From: Melastoma dodecandrum
Lineage: Eukaryota > Streptophyta > Magnoliopsida > Myrtales > Melastomataceae
Assembly: GCA_029817715.1 (NCBI GenBank)
Contig: JARUPY010000487.1
Location: 62,001 to 126,000 of the forward strand
DNA: 64,000 nucleotides
Direction of reading: 5' to 3'
In this document: positions 21,875 to 33,251 of the stretch, piece after piece
Layout of the letters: the number at the start of each line of letters is the position of its first letter
How positions within the stretch are numbered: the stretch's first letter is position 1
The notes under the pieces: generated by a model
What the model was told of the DNA's origin: nothing
The model's input: the letters and a program-made list of their open reading frames with translations, nothing else
Database searches by the model: none
Translations under genes and position numbers: made by a program

Positions 21875-22219
21875 TCTATGGAGCGAAGGATTCTTCTACC
21901 CGGAAGACTCTGATGAAGAAGATGATGACATCTTTGAGGATTTGCTTGATTTGGGATGATGGGTTGGGCTTAGTCGGGGCTTCTACAGCTTCCCTCATGT
22001 TAAAGCTTGTACCTTTTCCGACACTTGTTTCTATTCCTACCCACTACAGTTCTGATAAATCCCTATCCGGACCACATGCGCAACCCCTTCTAACATTACA
22101 TTGGCCCATCTTTGGTGCAACCAATCAGCGCTTACCTGACAAGAATGACCATAACACTTCTCGAGGAGCCCGGGTCGAACAAAGTAGCTCAGCTGAATGC
22201 GCACATATAAAGAGTCCTT

Positions 22220-24063
22220 TCAGATTGGTTCACTCAGTTCACCCTTCTTCTTAGCTGTTCGGCGAAAGCATGCCGGAAACTCTTTATTGCCCTCTGTGAC
22301 CTTGATAGGAGACTCAATCCAGCCTTTGTTTGATAACCCGAAATTCTCGACCCCACTGATGGTTTTGTCAAGTACCTGTAGAGCATAAAGCCGAGACGGT
22401 GACTACGATTACTCTTGTCACGTTTCACAAATTATTTTCAGGCCGTGATAAGCTTGAGTAATGCTTACATATTGATGAACAAGAGGATCTTTCACAATAC
22501 CCCCACCTCTTACCTGCCCAAGTATAGAACATATAATTGGGAATGGGGGCACATAGAGACTATCTAAAAGAGTAGGGAAAGACAAATACTTGTGATCTAC
22601 GAGCTGTGAATTGAGGTTTAAAGAGGGTAACAAGTGCCGCCTCTTCCTTCATCACGTTCAATATTGCTGGCATGACTTGCATTTTAAAAGGATGCAATTT
22701 GACAAAAATCCACGAGGTAGGGGACGATGATGTAGGGGAAGTAAAAGACCTACAATCACAATTCATTTCAGACGTACCAATAATAATGACATGAAAGATA
22801 TCCAGAGTGACTAAATCAACTTTATGATGATTCCAACAATTCGGTAGCCAAAAATAAATATCTGAGTAGCTAACTTTTTCTGAGAACTTATTTTTCTTCT
22901 GGATAGAAAAACTACCCATGACTATTTTCTACTAGAGGTAGTTTCAAAATTTACGCGAGTAGTTCCTGTATACCTACCCATAACCAACATCAACTCCATG
23001 AACAAACGAGGCATCATGCTGTAGCAAGCAATCAGTAAAAACTCCTTTCAACAACCCTGAATCAAGTGCAATTTTTCCTTCAACATCTACACCCAGCTGT
23101 TCAAGGTGCAGCTTCCAACTTGTAGCCAGATCTGCATGAACCCAAAAAATTAGTCTTTTAGATCCCCATTTTCATCATATAACATTGGCCTTCCAAGTAA
23201 TTCCTTACAAAAAAATAGAAGAGGAGAGGTAATATCAGGAAGTAATCACCTACATACATATTTGGGGACCTCGACAAGGATCTCTACCACAGATTTGTCC
23301 GAAATGGGTGTCCCGGATCTACTAACCATTTCCGTTAACAGAAACTTTGCCTGAAAGAAAATGTCGGCCATGAGACATAACAAATGTTTCCAACTTCGAA
23401 GAAATATAAAAATATTTTAACATCCTGATATATAGGCCACAATTATTCTCAAAGAAGTTCACGTGCCAATTGAAAACGCTATCTTGCAAGCTCTAAAAAT
23501 GTTACCGGTGATTCAAAGTCCAAAAATATTATCTGCTACTTCTAAAAGCAGTGAAAGCTCGTAAATTTTGCAAATTAATCCTTGTATACAGACAAACAAC
23601 ATACCTTGGATAATCCATGACTGGAACAGAATTCAGACTGTACTGCTGATACCTCTCGAAGCACACCTCGTCAAGCCTCCACTTCAAAGAGAGCAAACTC
23701 ACACGAATCAGTGCCCCAGAAGAACACAAGCACGATCTAAATATCAAATTAAAACAGACAGTTCCCTTCCCGAACAAATCCAACAGCAGCAGCTCATTCC
23801 AAAAAAAAAAAGACATCAAACAAGATGTACTCCGCGGAAAAGCTCCTCAATCCAAACCGAGAATCCAACCTCGCTGCCAAAACGACACCCAATGTCGGAC
23901 AAATGAGCCCAGGATCGACAACCAATGCGCTAATTGCCTGAGTTCTCAAAATGACAAAAAGGAAGTAATTCCACCCACCGCGAGAAGACGAAATCACGCC
24001 GCCGTCACTGCCGCCGACAACGGCGGAGAAGTCCGCCGGGGACTTGAGGCAACGGAGCGCCAT
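22220..24063 (-). pseudogene. TlyA-type (S4 plus FtsJ-like) rRNA 2'-O-methyltransferase relic
   Basis: The ATG at 24063 opens a transit-peptide-like N-terminus (MALRCLKSPADFS). Exon remnants follow in order: an S4-domain piece (WRLDEVCFERYQQYS, 23690-23615), SRSGTPISDKSVVEI (23340-23270), LEQLGVDVEGKIALDSG to TDCLLQ and GVDVGYG (23125-22985), DLVTLDI (about 22810), MPAILNVMKEEAALV with FKPQF and ARRSQ (about 22670-22590), RGGGIVKDPLVHQ (about 22510) and VENFGLSNKGWIESP to GNKEF (about 22375-22265), with a stop at 22220. Defects: one extra base in the S4 exon near 23645, one extra base near 23100, SAM-loop residues changed (LKGVFTD where the family has a Gly pair), and the middle of the fold lost between 22985 and 22830. 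The family methylates ribosomal RNA in organelles or bacteria. It corresponds to At3g25470 from memory. Confidence 0.75.
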
Positions 24064-24306
24064 CCCTTTCTTTCCGCCGTTCTAAGTTCCAACGCCGCCT
24101 CCCCGCGCCGGCTTGCAAACGCGGAATAAGTTGGTCCGGGCCAAGTGTCAGTCCCTAATGGATTGAGCCCATATTCATTCCGTTAATGGGCCTGGCCGAT
24201 AGGAGAACAGTGGTTATAGATTTATGTCCCGAAAGTATGGAATACCGTTTTGTCGCAATTTAGAGAATTTCATATGGGTGGGGGGAACAAACCGGACATA
24301 AAAGTG

Positions 24307-24350
24307 GATAAAAGGATAAGGTGAGGTGAGGGGGCAATGGACTGACCAAT
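24307..24350 (+). promoter_or_regulatory. Candidate light-response and CCAAT motifs upstream of PsaL
   Basis: Two I-box-like GATAA motifs (24307 and 24315, the second GATAAG) and a CCAAT motif near 24346 lie about 190-225 bp upstream of the PsaL ATG. Such boxes are typical of photosynthesis gene promoters. They were assigned by motif only. Confidence 0.4.
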
Positions 24351-24532
24351 CGCAACCTCTCGTTGTTTCCACCTCATTCCCTCTCCAATCCACAAACATT
24401 CTTCCATTTGATGATATTTCCCCAGTTCATCCTTCCCTCGTGTCTTTTTCGGACCACATTTATGTAATCTTCCCTCTGAGACTGACTACTTGTCGGATTT
24501 CCTGAAGAACGGAGCAATTTTTTTAACCAAAA

Positions 24533-25295
24533 ATGGCTGCCGCCACTGCTTCCCCCATGGCCAGCCAGCTCAAGAGCACCTTCGCCGGCTGTGTCGTGCC
24601 GAAGGGCCTCGCTGGTTCCCCCTTGAAGTCATTCCCGGCCCGGAGGACCTCCGCGTTCACCGTCAGGGCCATTCAGTCCGACAAGGTGTTAGGAACTACT
24701 AGTACTAGGATTTTTCTTTCTTTTTTTTTTTTAGCGATGACGTAATTTATTGGTTAGGACAGATGTTTAAGGATTGTTCTGTTTGGCTGTTGTTCATTTG
24801 CAGCCGACCTTCCAAGTGATCCAGCCGATCAACGGTGACCCGTTCATTGGCAGCCTCGAGACCCCCGTCACATCGAGCCCGTTGGTCGCCTGGTACCTCT
24901 CCAACCTCCCTGCATACAGGACGGCCGTCAACCCTCTCCTCCGTGGTATCGAGGTGGGATTGGCACATGGCTTCCTTCTGGTTGGCCCATTCGTCAAGGC
25001 AGGACCCCTGAGGAACACTGAGTACGCGGGTGCCGCTGGATCACTGGCCGCAGGTGGGCTCGTAGTGATCCTGAGCATCTGCCTGACCATGTACGGGATC
25101 GCATCCTTCAAGGAAGGAGAACCATCCATCGCACCCTCGTTGACATTAACTGGGAGGAAGAAGGAGCCCGACCAGCTGCAGACGGCTGAAGGTTGGGCCA
25201 AGTTCTCCGGCGGGTTCTTCTTTGGTGGGATCTCCGGGGTGATCTGGGCTTACTTCCTGTTGTATGTTATTAACCTCCCATACTTTGTGAAGTAA
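24533..25295 (+). CDS. PSAL: Photosystem I reaction centre subunit XI
   Basis: Two exons, 24533-24685 and 24804-25295, in phase 0 give 214 residues. Residues 1 to about 46 form a chloroplast transit peptide ([15 protein letters not shown] to FTVRA). The mature part has the family signatures [55 protein letters not shown] and [13 protein letters not shown], with three membrane helices. PsaL sits in the thylakoid membrane at the edge of photosystem I, where it supports docking of LHCII and PsaH. Length and sequence are normal for the family. It is followed in the same direction by the alpha/beta-hydrolase gene; the same pair occurs near At4g12800 and At4g12830 as remembered. Confidence 0.97.
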
Positions 25296-25812
25296 GAGGA
25301 GATAATGAAGACGGTTTGTAAATTCATGTCTGCTCTGATTTGAATGTTAATGGAGAATACTTTGTTCGGATCTCGTTGTAATTTCTTTCAAATCACTGGA
25401 TTCTTCAGAAAGTCTGGTCTCGACCTATCCTTTTTCACACGTCTGTCCTTAAGCGTATCTTAAGGGTTCTTACGGCATCGCCGCTGCTATGAATTCATGC
25501 CGAATGGCCCAATAAAGAAAGACTGTTGTTTGAAGCCAGGTAAGAAAAAGATGAAGTCGAAGTTCGATTGCCTCAACAAGTGGTCTTTGCTTGATTCCGG
25601 CAAATGTTTTGAGATCCATCCAGCGATTCGAGCAAAGGGTTGATATGATTATGAGCATCTCGGCTAAAGGAGTGATGGACATTTAATGACTCAGGACAAC
25701 CAGAGAAATCCTATCCCATTGTCCCTCGGACCATCCTGAAAAAATAGTACAGTTACCGTCTAAACCATCGCTTGCCGCCGCTTGCCAGCTCTCCCACTAT
25801 TTTGATCCACCC

Positions 25813-28094
25813 ATGGCTGCAATTCCTGCATCAGGAGGGACAACCCCATTCGTCCGACCCCACTCATTGCTATGCATAATCCCAGCCCCCTCTGCTAATC
25901 AATCTCAACTTTGTCTCCGTATGTTTGGAAAGGCAGTCGGAATTGAACATGGCATTAGTCTTAGGAGACTGCCTCGACTAGGCTGCAGGGCTAGGGGCAG
26001 TGATCCTCAAGAGGTAACTGAATTGATAAGACAGTTTTGTTCTGTTCGCCGAGATTAGAGTCGAGTGTAATTCTGGGTTGCTTTGGATCTTGTTAGGAAT
26101 ATCTGATAGATGCTCCAGTTTCAGCCGGGGATGGGTTCTCGTTCACAGGAGGTGGAGTTTACGATCTCGCTCTGCAATCCTGTTGCCTCGGTTGAGTTTT
26201 TGGATGCTGAAAAGATGATCGGTACTTCTCTGCAGGTAAATATTCAGATGGTCCGAGCCCGTCGGATGAATGGTTCAAGCAAGGGAAGATGGTCAGTCCT
26301 GTAGCCAATTCGCACGCATAATCCTAACTTACATTGCTACGTCAATAACCGATTTGTTCTACTAAAAGGTGAACGCTTTTCCTGTCAAGTCTCAAGAGAA
26401 GGCAAAAGATCCCATCTTCGGACTCACAATGGGAGCTGGCTCTCAGGCTTCTGACAGTGTTTTCAGGTGAAGTCTTTGTCTGCAACCTCTCTTTGAGATT
26501 TCTGTGTTGGACTCTGCAGATATTGAGACAGGAACTAATTTGCAGGATTGCAATCATATGCTCTAAAATGATTTTGTCCAATTAGATGGTTCTGCGTGGA
26601 GAGTGGATCGGTTGATAACCCCCCGGTGCTGTTAATTCACGGTTTTCCTTCGCAGGTGATTATCGTTTTCCTCTCGCGTAATGGTTTTTCGTAAATAATT
26701 CTTCAGGAAAGCTGAGATGCTTTACGATCCAGGCCTACTCATATCGCAAGGCCATTCCAATTCTCTCCAAGGCATACCGTACAGTGGCCTTTGATTGGAT
26801 CGGTAAGAGGAGTCAGCCAAACCTTCTGATGCAGTCTCCGGGAGTTGCGAGACTCGAGCCATGCAAACTCATTTCCGTCTTTTCTTTCTTTCAGGCTTCG
26901 GCTTTTCGGACAAGCCTCAACCAGGATACGGGTTTAATTACACGTTGGATGGTAATCGCTTCCTTCCACGACAAGAAGTCACCACATGCATTATCCCATG
27001 GACACCTACGCTCACATTGATACGGACAACTTCTGATGTTGCAGAGTACGTTTCGTCGCTCGAGTCTCTGGTTGATGCGCTCGCGATAAATAAGGTCTCA
27101 CTTGTGGTCCAGGTAAACTTGCACATGCCGAAATTGTCTGGCATAATATTTGATATTGGGCACTTGCTGAAGACCTTCCGGTGTCATGATTTGCAGGGAT
27201 ACTTCTCACCAGTCGTCGTCAAGTATGCAAGCAAGCATCGGGAGAAGTTGAATCACTTGATCCTTCTCAACCCTCCTGTAACATCTCGATATTCCAAGAA
27301 CATAGACTCAACATAACCTTCGTGGGAAATGTTTCTTCATTTTCTTGATGTTATTTCTTTCTCGTCGGTGCAGCTGACGATGGAACATGCGAAACTTCCC
27401 TCCAGCCTCTCCATTTTCAGCAACTTCCTGCTTGGCGAGATTTTCTCACAGGTCCGATCATCTTATCCATCCCGGTCTGTTTTCTGCAGTCTCAGCCGAT
27501 CACACTCTTAACAAGAACTCCTCCCTGATTAGGATCCCCTGAGGGCGAGCGACAAGGCCTTGACGAGCTGTGGACCTTACAAGATGAAAGAAGATGACGC
27601 CATGGTATACAGAAGGCCTTATCTTACATCCGGCTCTTCCGGTTTCGCCTTAAACGCGATAAGTCGAACCATGGGGAAACAACTGAAGGTAGTATTTTCT
27701 CTTTACAGCCCAATTCGTCGAGAATCCTTGATTGGCCTGCACTTCTAGTGAACTTCTCGGCATTTCCTTGCAATCAGGGATACGTCGAAGAGATACGGAT
27801 GATCCTGAAAGGCGAGGACTGGAAACCAAAGACCACGATATGTTGGGGTCAGAGAGACCGATGGCTGAAGAGCGATGGAGTTGCAGAATTCTGCGATGAA
27901 TCTAATCACAAGCTCATCGAACTTCCCACAGTAAGCTGCTAAGGCTTTGTTGGTTTCCTGTAGCAATTCGCAAGAACCACAAGGATGGAACTAGCATCTC
28001 GCTAATGGTCGCTGATTTGCAGGCAGGGCATCACGTGCAAGAAGATTACGGGGAAGATCTCGGAAGACTGATCGCCGACATCTTACGCAGATAG
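25813..28094 (+). CDS. Chloroplast alpha/beta-hydrolase fold protein (haloalkane-dehalogenase-like)
   Basis: Thirteen exons join in frame: 25813-26013, 26097-26151, 26236-26291, 26369-26466, 26586-26655, 26733-26802, 26895-26951, 27045-27112, 27197-27277, 27374-27451, 27533-27688, 27778-27930 and 28023-28094, giving 404 residues. A likely transit peptide is followed by GKYSDGPSPSDEWFKQGKM, RWFCVESG, the oxyanion-hole motif LIHGFPSQ, AFDWIGFGFSDKPQPGYGF, VVQGYFSPVVVKYA, DPLRASDKALTSCGPYKMKE, VYRRPYLTSGSSGFALNA, CWGQRDRW and AGHHVQED. The nucleophile elbow reads QGYFS where active family members have Gly-x-Ser/Asp-x-Gly, so Tyr stands at the nucleophile position. The acid (Asp of QRDRW) and His (GHH) remain. 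It resembles At4g12830 and At1g52510 as remembered; substrate unknown. Confidence 0.85.
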
Positions 28095-29792
28095 ATAGAC
28101 TGGATACTGCGAACTAGGATTCAGGCATCCGCACTAGCTGCGGAAGAAAGACGATACATTCATTTCAATAACGAGGTTCATGGTCGAAACCTAGCTAGTA
28201 GTACATTCCCAATTTGGTCAAGACAAATAGATGCAAGGTTTGGTGATGGTGCCAAGCCTAGCGCATGCTTGAAACTATAGTCGCGTCAAGTTGATCGACA
28301 ACAAGGCCGGCCGGGACGTCCATGCATCGGTAGGTAGCACCGTCATGGAAGGGACAAGGACCGATCGTCGTAGGGGTGTAGTCTAGCCGAGCGTGCCGTC
28401 TTCGTTGCCGCCGCAGATCATGCATGGTAGGTGGTGTTCGGCCATGGACAATCTACACGTGATCGAACGTTGTAAACGAATGGACGAGATTAACCGAAAC
28501 AGCGAAGGGACAGATTTGATGTCCGTCCTAAGAAATGGTGGTACAAAGGAGGAGTGTGAAAGATTTCTTGACGAGTGTGAAAAATTGTCCTTTCTATTGG
28601 ACGGGACCATCTCTCTCTGGACGACACGTCTTGACTCGATTATTCCATTTTGATTGTTTTGTACAAGATATTTTATGCTTTGTTTTGTTTAGACGGGGGT
28701 GTTAAACTTTTGTTTGTTCGACACGTGGCATCACCTAAGCCACTGGATCGTACGATCCGACAACAACGCCCTCCCTTCCCCCCCTGCCCCGGGGTTTTGT
28801 TGGATAAGGAAAGGAGAGGAAGAGATGGGTACGAGTACGACGTCGTCTTTTTCTGTTGATGTTTCTTGCCCTATTCCTCTAAATAACCGGGATTTCTTTC
28901 TTCCCCGGGTGTAAACCTTCTTCCACTCTTCCCCTCCTTCCGGATTTGTTGTCGAGAAAGTGGATCCTTTTTTTGTCACGCTCTTGTTGTTCGAGCCCTA
29001 AATCATCCTGAGTTATAAATCTTACGTTTCTGCGCATTCTTTGTCATATTTTTTGATTTTCTTGAAGGAGCTGTTGTTTTGTTGCTCTTTTTTATGTTTT
29101 GCTTGATTTTTCCGCTGTAGGTTGTAGCTTGAATTCCGAGCTTTGGTGATCTTTTCTGTTAATTTTCTCTAGCCTTTCTTCTGCTTGTTACCTTGTTTTC
29201 TGTGTTTAGTTGGAGATTTTTTCCTAGTTTCCGGCGTTGTTCGGGCAACTATGTTTTTTCAGTCCCAGATCGTGTACATATAGAGGCCTGAAGAGGTGCA
29301 TGGGATGTTTAGGTCGATCCGAGTGTCTTTTCCTGCTTCTCTTGAAGCTCCTTCGTTTTGCGGTCGCACGAGTTATCGTATTTGTCTTTTATTAAGGAGT
29401 GAGTTCGATTCGACTTCTTGTTGTTGTGCTTCCGAGGTTGCTTTCCATACAGGAGTAAATAATTTTTTGCCATTGATAGGCTCGAAGATCTGTTTTCAGA
29501 CAGTATAGACGAGGATTAACCTTTCTGTTGATCAATTCCTGCATAAATTATGATTCCCGGGGGTCGTGTTCTTAGACGGCTAAGTCTGGTGACTGCAGTT
29601 TAGCCATGGTCGTTGAATTTCTCATTGTTAACGTAAATGCATTCTTTCCCACTAGCGTGCTCTAGAAATCTGCATGTTATTTGGCAAGTGATGTTTTACA
29701 TCTAGATGATTGGGAAAATAGTGATTTTGCAGGTAGACCTATCCTGAATGCATTTCTGACTACTTCTGCAGGAAATACATAATCAAGGGGAT
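28095..29792. other. Intergenic region, probable promoter and 5' part of the MIR535 transcript
   Basis: 1.7 kb without a supportable protein gene. An ACGTGGC core lies near 28720 and a pyrimidine-rich leader-like stretch near 28890-28940. T-rich intron-like DNA then runs to a good acceptor (CTTCTGCAG, about 29771) just before the miRNA hairpin. This suggests a spliced primary miRNA transcript, which is inference only. Confidence 0.45.
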
Positions 29793-29893
29793 GCTGTTGT
29801 TGTTTGACAATGAGAGAGAGCACACCTGTTTGCATCCATGTGCAAGACATGGCTGTGCACGAGTGTGCTCCCCCTCGTTGTCATGCGAATAGC
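29793..29893 (+). ncRNA. MIR535: MIR535 microRNA precursor hairpin
   Basis: The 5' arm at 29805-29825 reads TGACAATGAGAGAGAGCAC followed by AC (21 nt). It differs at two positions from canonical miR535 as remembered. The 3' arm at 29863-29883 pairs with it at 19 of 21 positions (one G-T wobble; mismatches at A815/C873 and A817/C871, given as last three digits). The expected miR535-3p, with a 2-nt overhang, is GTGCTCCCCCTCGTTGTCAT plus G, 29865-29885. The loop is about 37 nt. A lower stem pairs GCTGTT (29793-29798) with AATAGC (29888-29893). miR535 belongs to the miR156/529/535 superfamily and is reported to act on SPL transcription factor mRNAs, among others. It is absent from Arabidopsis but present in many land plants. 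A 44-codon ORF overlaps the hairpin and is probably chance. Confidence 0.85.
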
Positions 29894-30897
29894 TTTGCAC
29901 AGTCACTTGCGCGGCCATTTCGAGACTATGGCTCGGAGTCCTAGTACCTCATGGCTCTCTGAAGTGAAATCCTCACACTTTCGAGTGTGATTCGGACAAT
30001 CGATATGGTTCAAATCGGAATAATGCTTAATTCGTCATGATTCACTTTCTGCTTGGTCACAATGTCAAAGCTTGCTGATTTTGTGGAACAAGCTGTAGGT
30101 TGACTAAGGCTTAAGAGCTTCGAATTTCAGGTCATCAGTGTTTTTTTCATGGTGTCTCCTTTGTTAGTGTCTAATCATCGTAGAAATAAGCTTGGACACT
30201 TTCGGTGCCTTAATAATATAGCTAGCTACGACTTATCTCTTCTTGTTAGGGCACCCGATCAGTCTAAGAAGGTTGAATCCTTCTTGTAATCGATGGAATC
30301 CTTGGCTTGAATCTTTTTGGATTAGCGTGAATCATTCCTGCTTCGACAGCAGTCTCTGTGATTTGCAATATCATTGAGAGCATATGTGAAGCTTTTAGTG
30401 CAGAAACCTATAGACTTGGCGCTTAGGGTTTTGAGGCTTTACTTTAATAACAGAATGTTGTCATCTTCTGGGCGTGTAGCTCTTTTTATGCTGTTAGTTC
30501 AAGGTGCTGTAGCTATTGAGTCTGGTTTCGGGGATTCAGTGCAATTCGGTTTCTTAGGAACTGCCCCAACCCATTTTGGCTGCTATCCTTTTCAGCAATG
30601 GAGCCACACCTTTTTACAGTCATTGATGTCTGAACATTGCCCCAATCCTATTAGAAAAACTAGCCTGGCAATTCAAGTAAGAACATATGCAGGGTTATCG
30701 TGAGGTATTTTGCCTCATCCAGAAGGAAAATGTTACTGCAGAAGCCCGCCGGTGAGAGGTAACCATAGTTCCGCTTTTGCAATCCGATGATGCCATCAAA
30801 TATTTGTCTCATTACTCGGTGTGGCGGCTCAACATAGCTAATTGCAGGAATTTCGGTCTTATGAAAGATGAAGAATGTAATGGACCTCCCCAACATA
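29894..30897. other. Intergenic, downstream part of the MIR535 locus
   Basis: 1 kb without a supported gene. It contains T-rich stretches and short open frames on both strands with no recognisable domain. It may hold the 3' part of the primary miRNA transcript. Confidence 0.45.
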
Positions 30898-31720
30898 TTA
30901 TCTACCGGGCTTCTTCAAAAGTGATGTGGATCGAAGAAAAATCCTGTCAACTTCATCTAACTTTGGTGAGTCCGTCGTACAGATATTGCGTAAATGATCC
31001 TTGAAATCTTCTGTATCGCTGACGTTGGCAGGAAGGTTGTCAAAGGCGTCCAGCAATATGTTATGGCCGTCCTCAGTCTTATCTTCTGTTTCAGATTCAG
31101 ATTCTGTCTCGAAAATGTCAGATAGGTCTTCGGAATCTGACGGCATGGATACATCCATGTCCATTTCAACATCGTTGTCGAAGGATTCACCAGCCTGACT
31201 GAGAATTTCCTTCAGTTTTACTGATTTCTCGGGTTCACAGCTTTCTCCAGGATTATGAACGTGCTGGCTTTCTCCAGGCACCTCGGTTTTGGTTTCACCT
31301 ATGATACGATTCTGAGCCTGGAGCAGCTCGAGATCTTGCTCGAGCCTCGGAATATATCTCCGGACAGCTCTCAAACCATCCCTGTATTTTGACTTATCCA
31401 ACGCCTGCAAGACAAGAAAAGAAACTGAACAACCAATACGGAGAAAAAACGGCAAGAAATCACAGGCGCCGAATTTCGACCTTTCTTCTGGAGAGGGTGA
31501 CCCTCGGCGACATTATCTCTGTTGGTGGCTGGCAGTAATTCTTCCCTCTGTACATAATTATGTTCTTTTCGTGAATGTCTAGCACTATCCCTCCCGTCAG
31601 CCTCGCTAGTTCGGCCGCGATTTCCTTCACCACCTCTGGTGAGAAAGTCTTCACAACACTTGAAGCTTCTGGTGTTTCTTCACAGCCTCCTCATTCGAGC
31701 ACCATCGCCGCCAAAGAGTC
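30898..31720 (-). pseudogene. CRM (CRS1/YhbY) domain protein, N-terminally truncated relic
   Basis: The last two exons are well preserved. Exon A (about 31670-31481) encodes KTFSPEVVKEIAAELARLTG, then IVLDIHEKNIIMYRGKNY and PPTEIMSPRVTLSRRK. Exon B (31404-30898) follows in phase 0 with ALDKSKYRDGLRAVRRYIPR, LEQDLELLQAQ and a long acidic tail ending LRSTSLLKKPGR. Upstream, KKHQKLQV at 31695-31665 is out of frame with the rest because one base is missing near 31660 (GTG TTG TGA), and the preceding part of the CRM domain is absent; the DNA before 31720 is unrelated. CRM proteins bind RNA and assist organelle intron splicing or ribosome maturation. The closest relative I recall is At3g25440. A separate 5' exon far upstream cannot be fully excluded. 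Confidence 0.65.
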
Positions 31721-33251
31721 ATGTCGGGCGCCCATCTGAACACCTTGAACGCAACCCGGTCCAACTCACAATCGTGCACTAAAGCTTTGGACATCCAATT
31801 AACTCCGAGGAAAAAAAAAAGAAAGCCGGATACTCAACACGGAACGACGAGGTTTAAGAAAATCCGATCACCTGTATTTGCGGAAAAGGGCAGGGGACGA
31901 CGGAAACAGAGGGGGGACGGCGGGGAAGACATTTCCGGAGACGAGACGACGGAGGAAGCGGGGTTCCGTCAGAAAACGGTGGTCATCGTCGGACAGGAAA
32001 GAATGAGATATGGGTGCCTTTTAAAAAAACGACGAATATAGTGAAATTAAAATATTAACAAAAACTACATTTTTTTAACTTCAGACCGGGCCTAATGATT
32101 TGTACGTTGGGCTGGACATTTCGGATGACAGAGCCCGTCAATTCTTGTATTCCGGGTGGCAGCAGAGTGGAGTTTTAAAAATAGAAAAAAGGCCTAAATT
32201 TGACCTGATAATCAGGAGTATATTGATTTTAAAGTTATAAAAAATAAAGTGCATTATTTATTTTTATAATTTAATTAGCTTATCAAATGAAGTGATAGTA
32301 TTATTAAAAAACCCATAAAATTATCAATTAATTATTCCGGAAATTTCGCCCGCTCATGATTTGTCTGTGTCGGCATTGTCGAGGTAAAATTTACAGTGTC
32401 GTCGTCCGAACCTTTATTTCGAAGGAAACACAATTCCCTGTAATGAATGTAATCCGACCATGTGCCGAGGGTGATCCTCGAAACGTAAAACTATCACTCC
32501 GGCGAGTTAATCGGACCGAATTAGGGTTCCCTCAAAGAGTTCAAACCCTAACTCGATTTCGCAAACGAAGAAATTGCCACAAAACAAGGGAATAGTTTTG
32601 GGACAGAGTGCGTTTGCTTAATAAACCCACCCCCCACAAAAGAAAACCAGCGAAAATCGATGATTTCGAGATGTACCAGCAACAAAAGGGCCTGGAGAAT
32701 CATCGGGAAATCCCATCAGATCCAGGCGAGTGGTTCTGGCTTTTTCGGTACGATGTCGCAAGTTTAAGGCAATATTGTCCGGAACGGTGGGATCCAAGAC
32801 CCGGACAGGAAACTAACTTGCTTTCCCGATTCAAATCATGATTGAAAACGAACTTACAAGGAATGCAAGAGAAATTTGAAAGAAGAGGGGGAGAATCGGC
32901 GTCCGACTAGCGGAAGGCGGATATGTTGCAACTAGGGTTTCTCGATGATAGGGGGTGGGCAACTATTTATAGAGCGAGTCGGGGGAGAAGGTTGACCACA
33001 ATTAGGGTTCGAGCGTGTTAGGCCTAATGGGCCTTCTCCTTGGTCTGTTCCTTTCCTATTCTATTCTGATACCACAACGCGTGTTTTGCGTCCCATGTGG
33101 TTTTCTATACTTTCTCCGTGGCGAAGGAAAATACAAGCAAAATGTTACCGCATTTTCTCAAACTTTCGTTTATTGCTTAACTTTAAAATATATTTTTATA
33201 ATCTTTGAATTTTTTATAGCCTTATTCAAACGACGTTAACCTAATTTACAA
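31721..33251. other. Intergenic DNA, no supported gene
   Basis: 1.5 kb. Open frames at 31721-32041 and 32356-32841 are rich in Lys and Arg and have no recognisable domain. AT-rich DNA fills 32180-32340. Nothing else is seen. Confidence 0.5.

Noticed and set aside
29810..29944. A 44-codon ORF (MRESTPVCIHV...) as a small peptide or uORF
   Set aside because: It overlaps the two arms of the MIR535 hairpin, whose base pairing explains the sequence conservation. No family resemblance was found.
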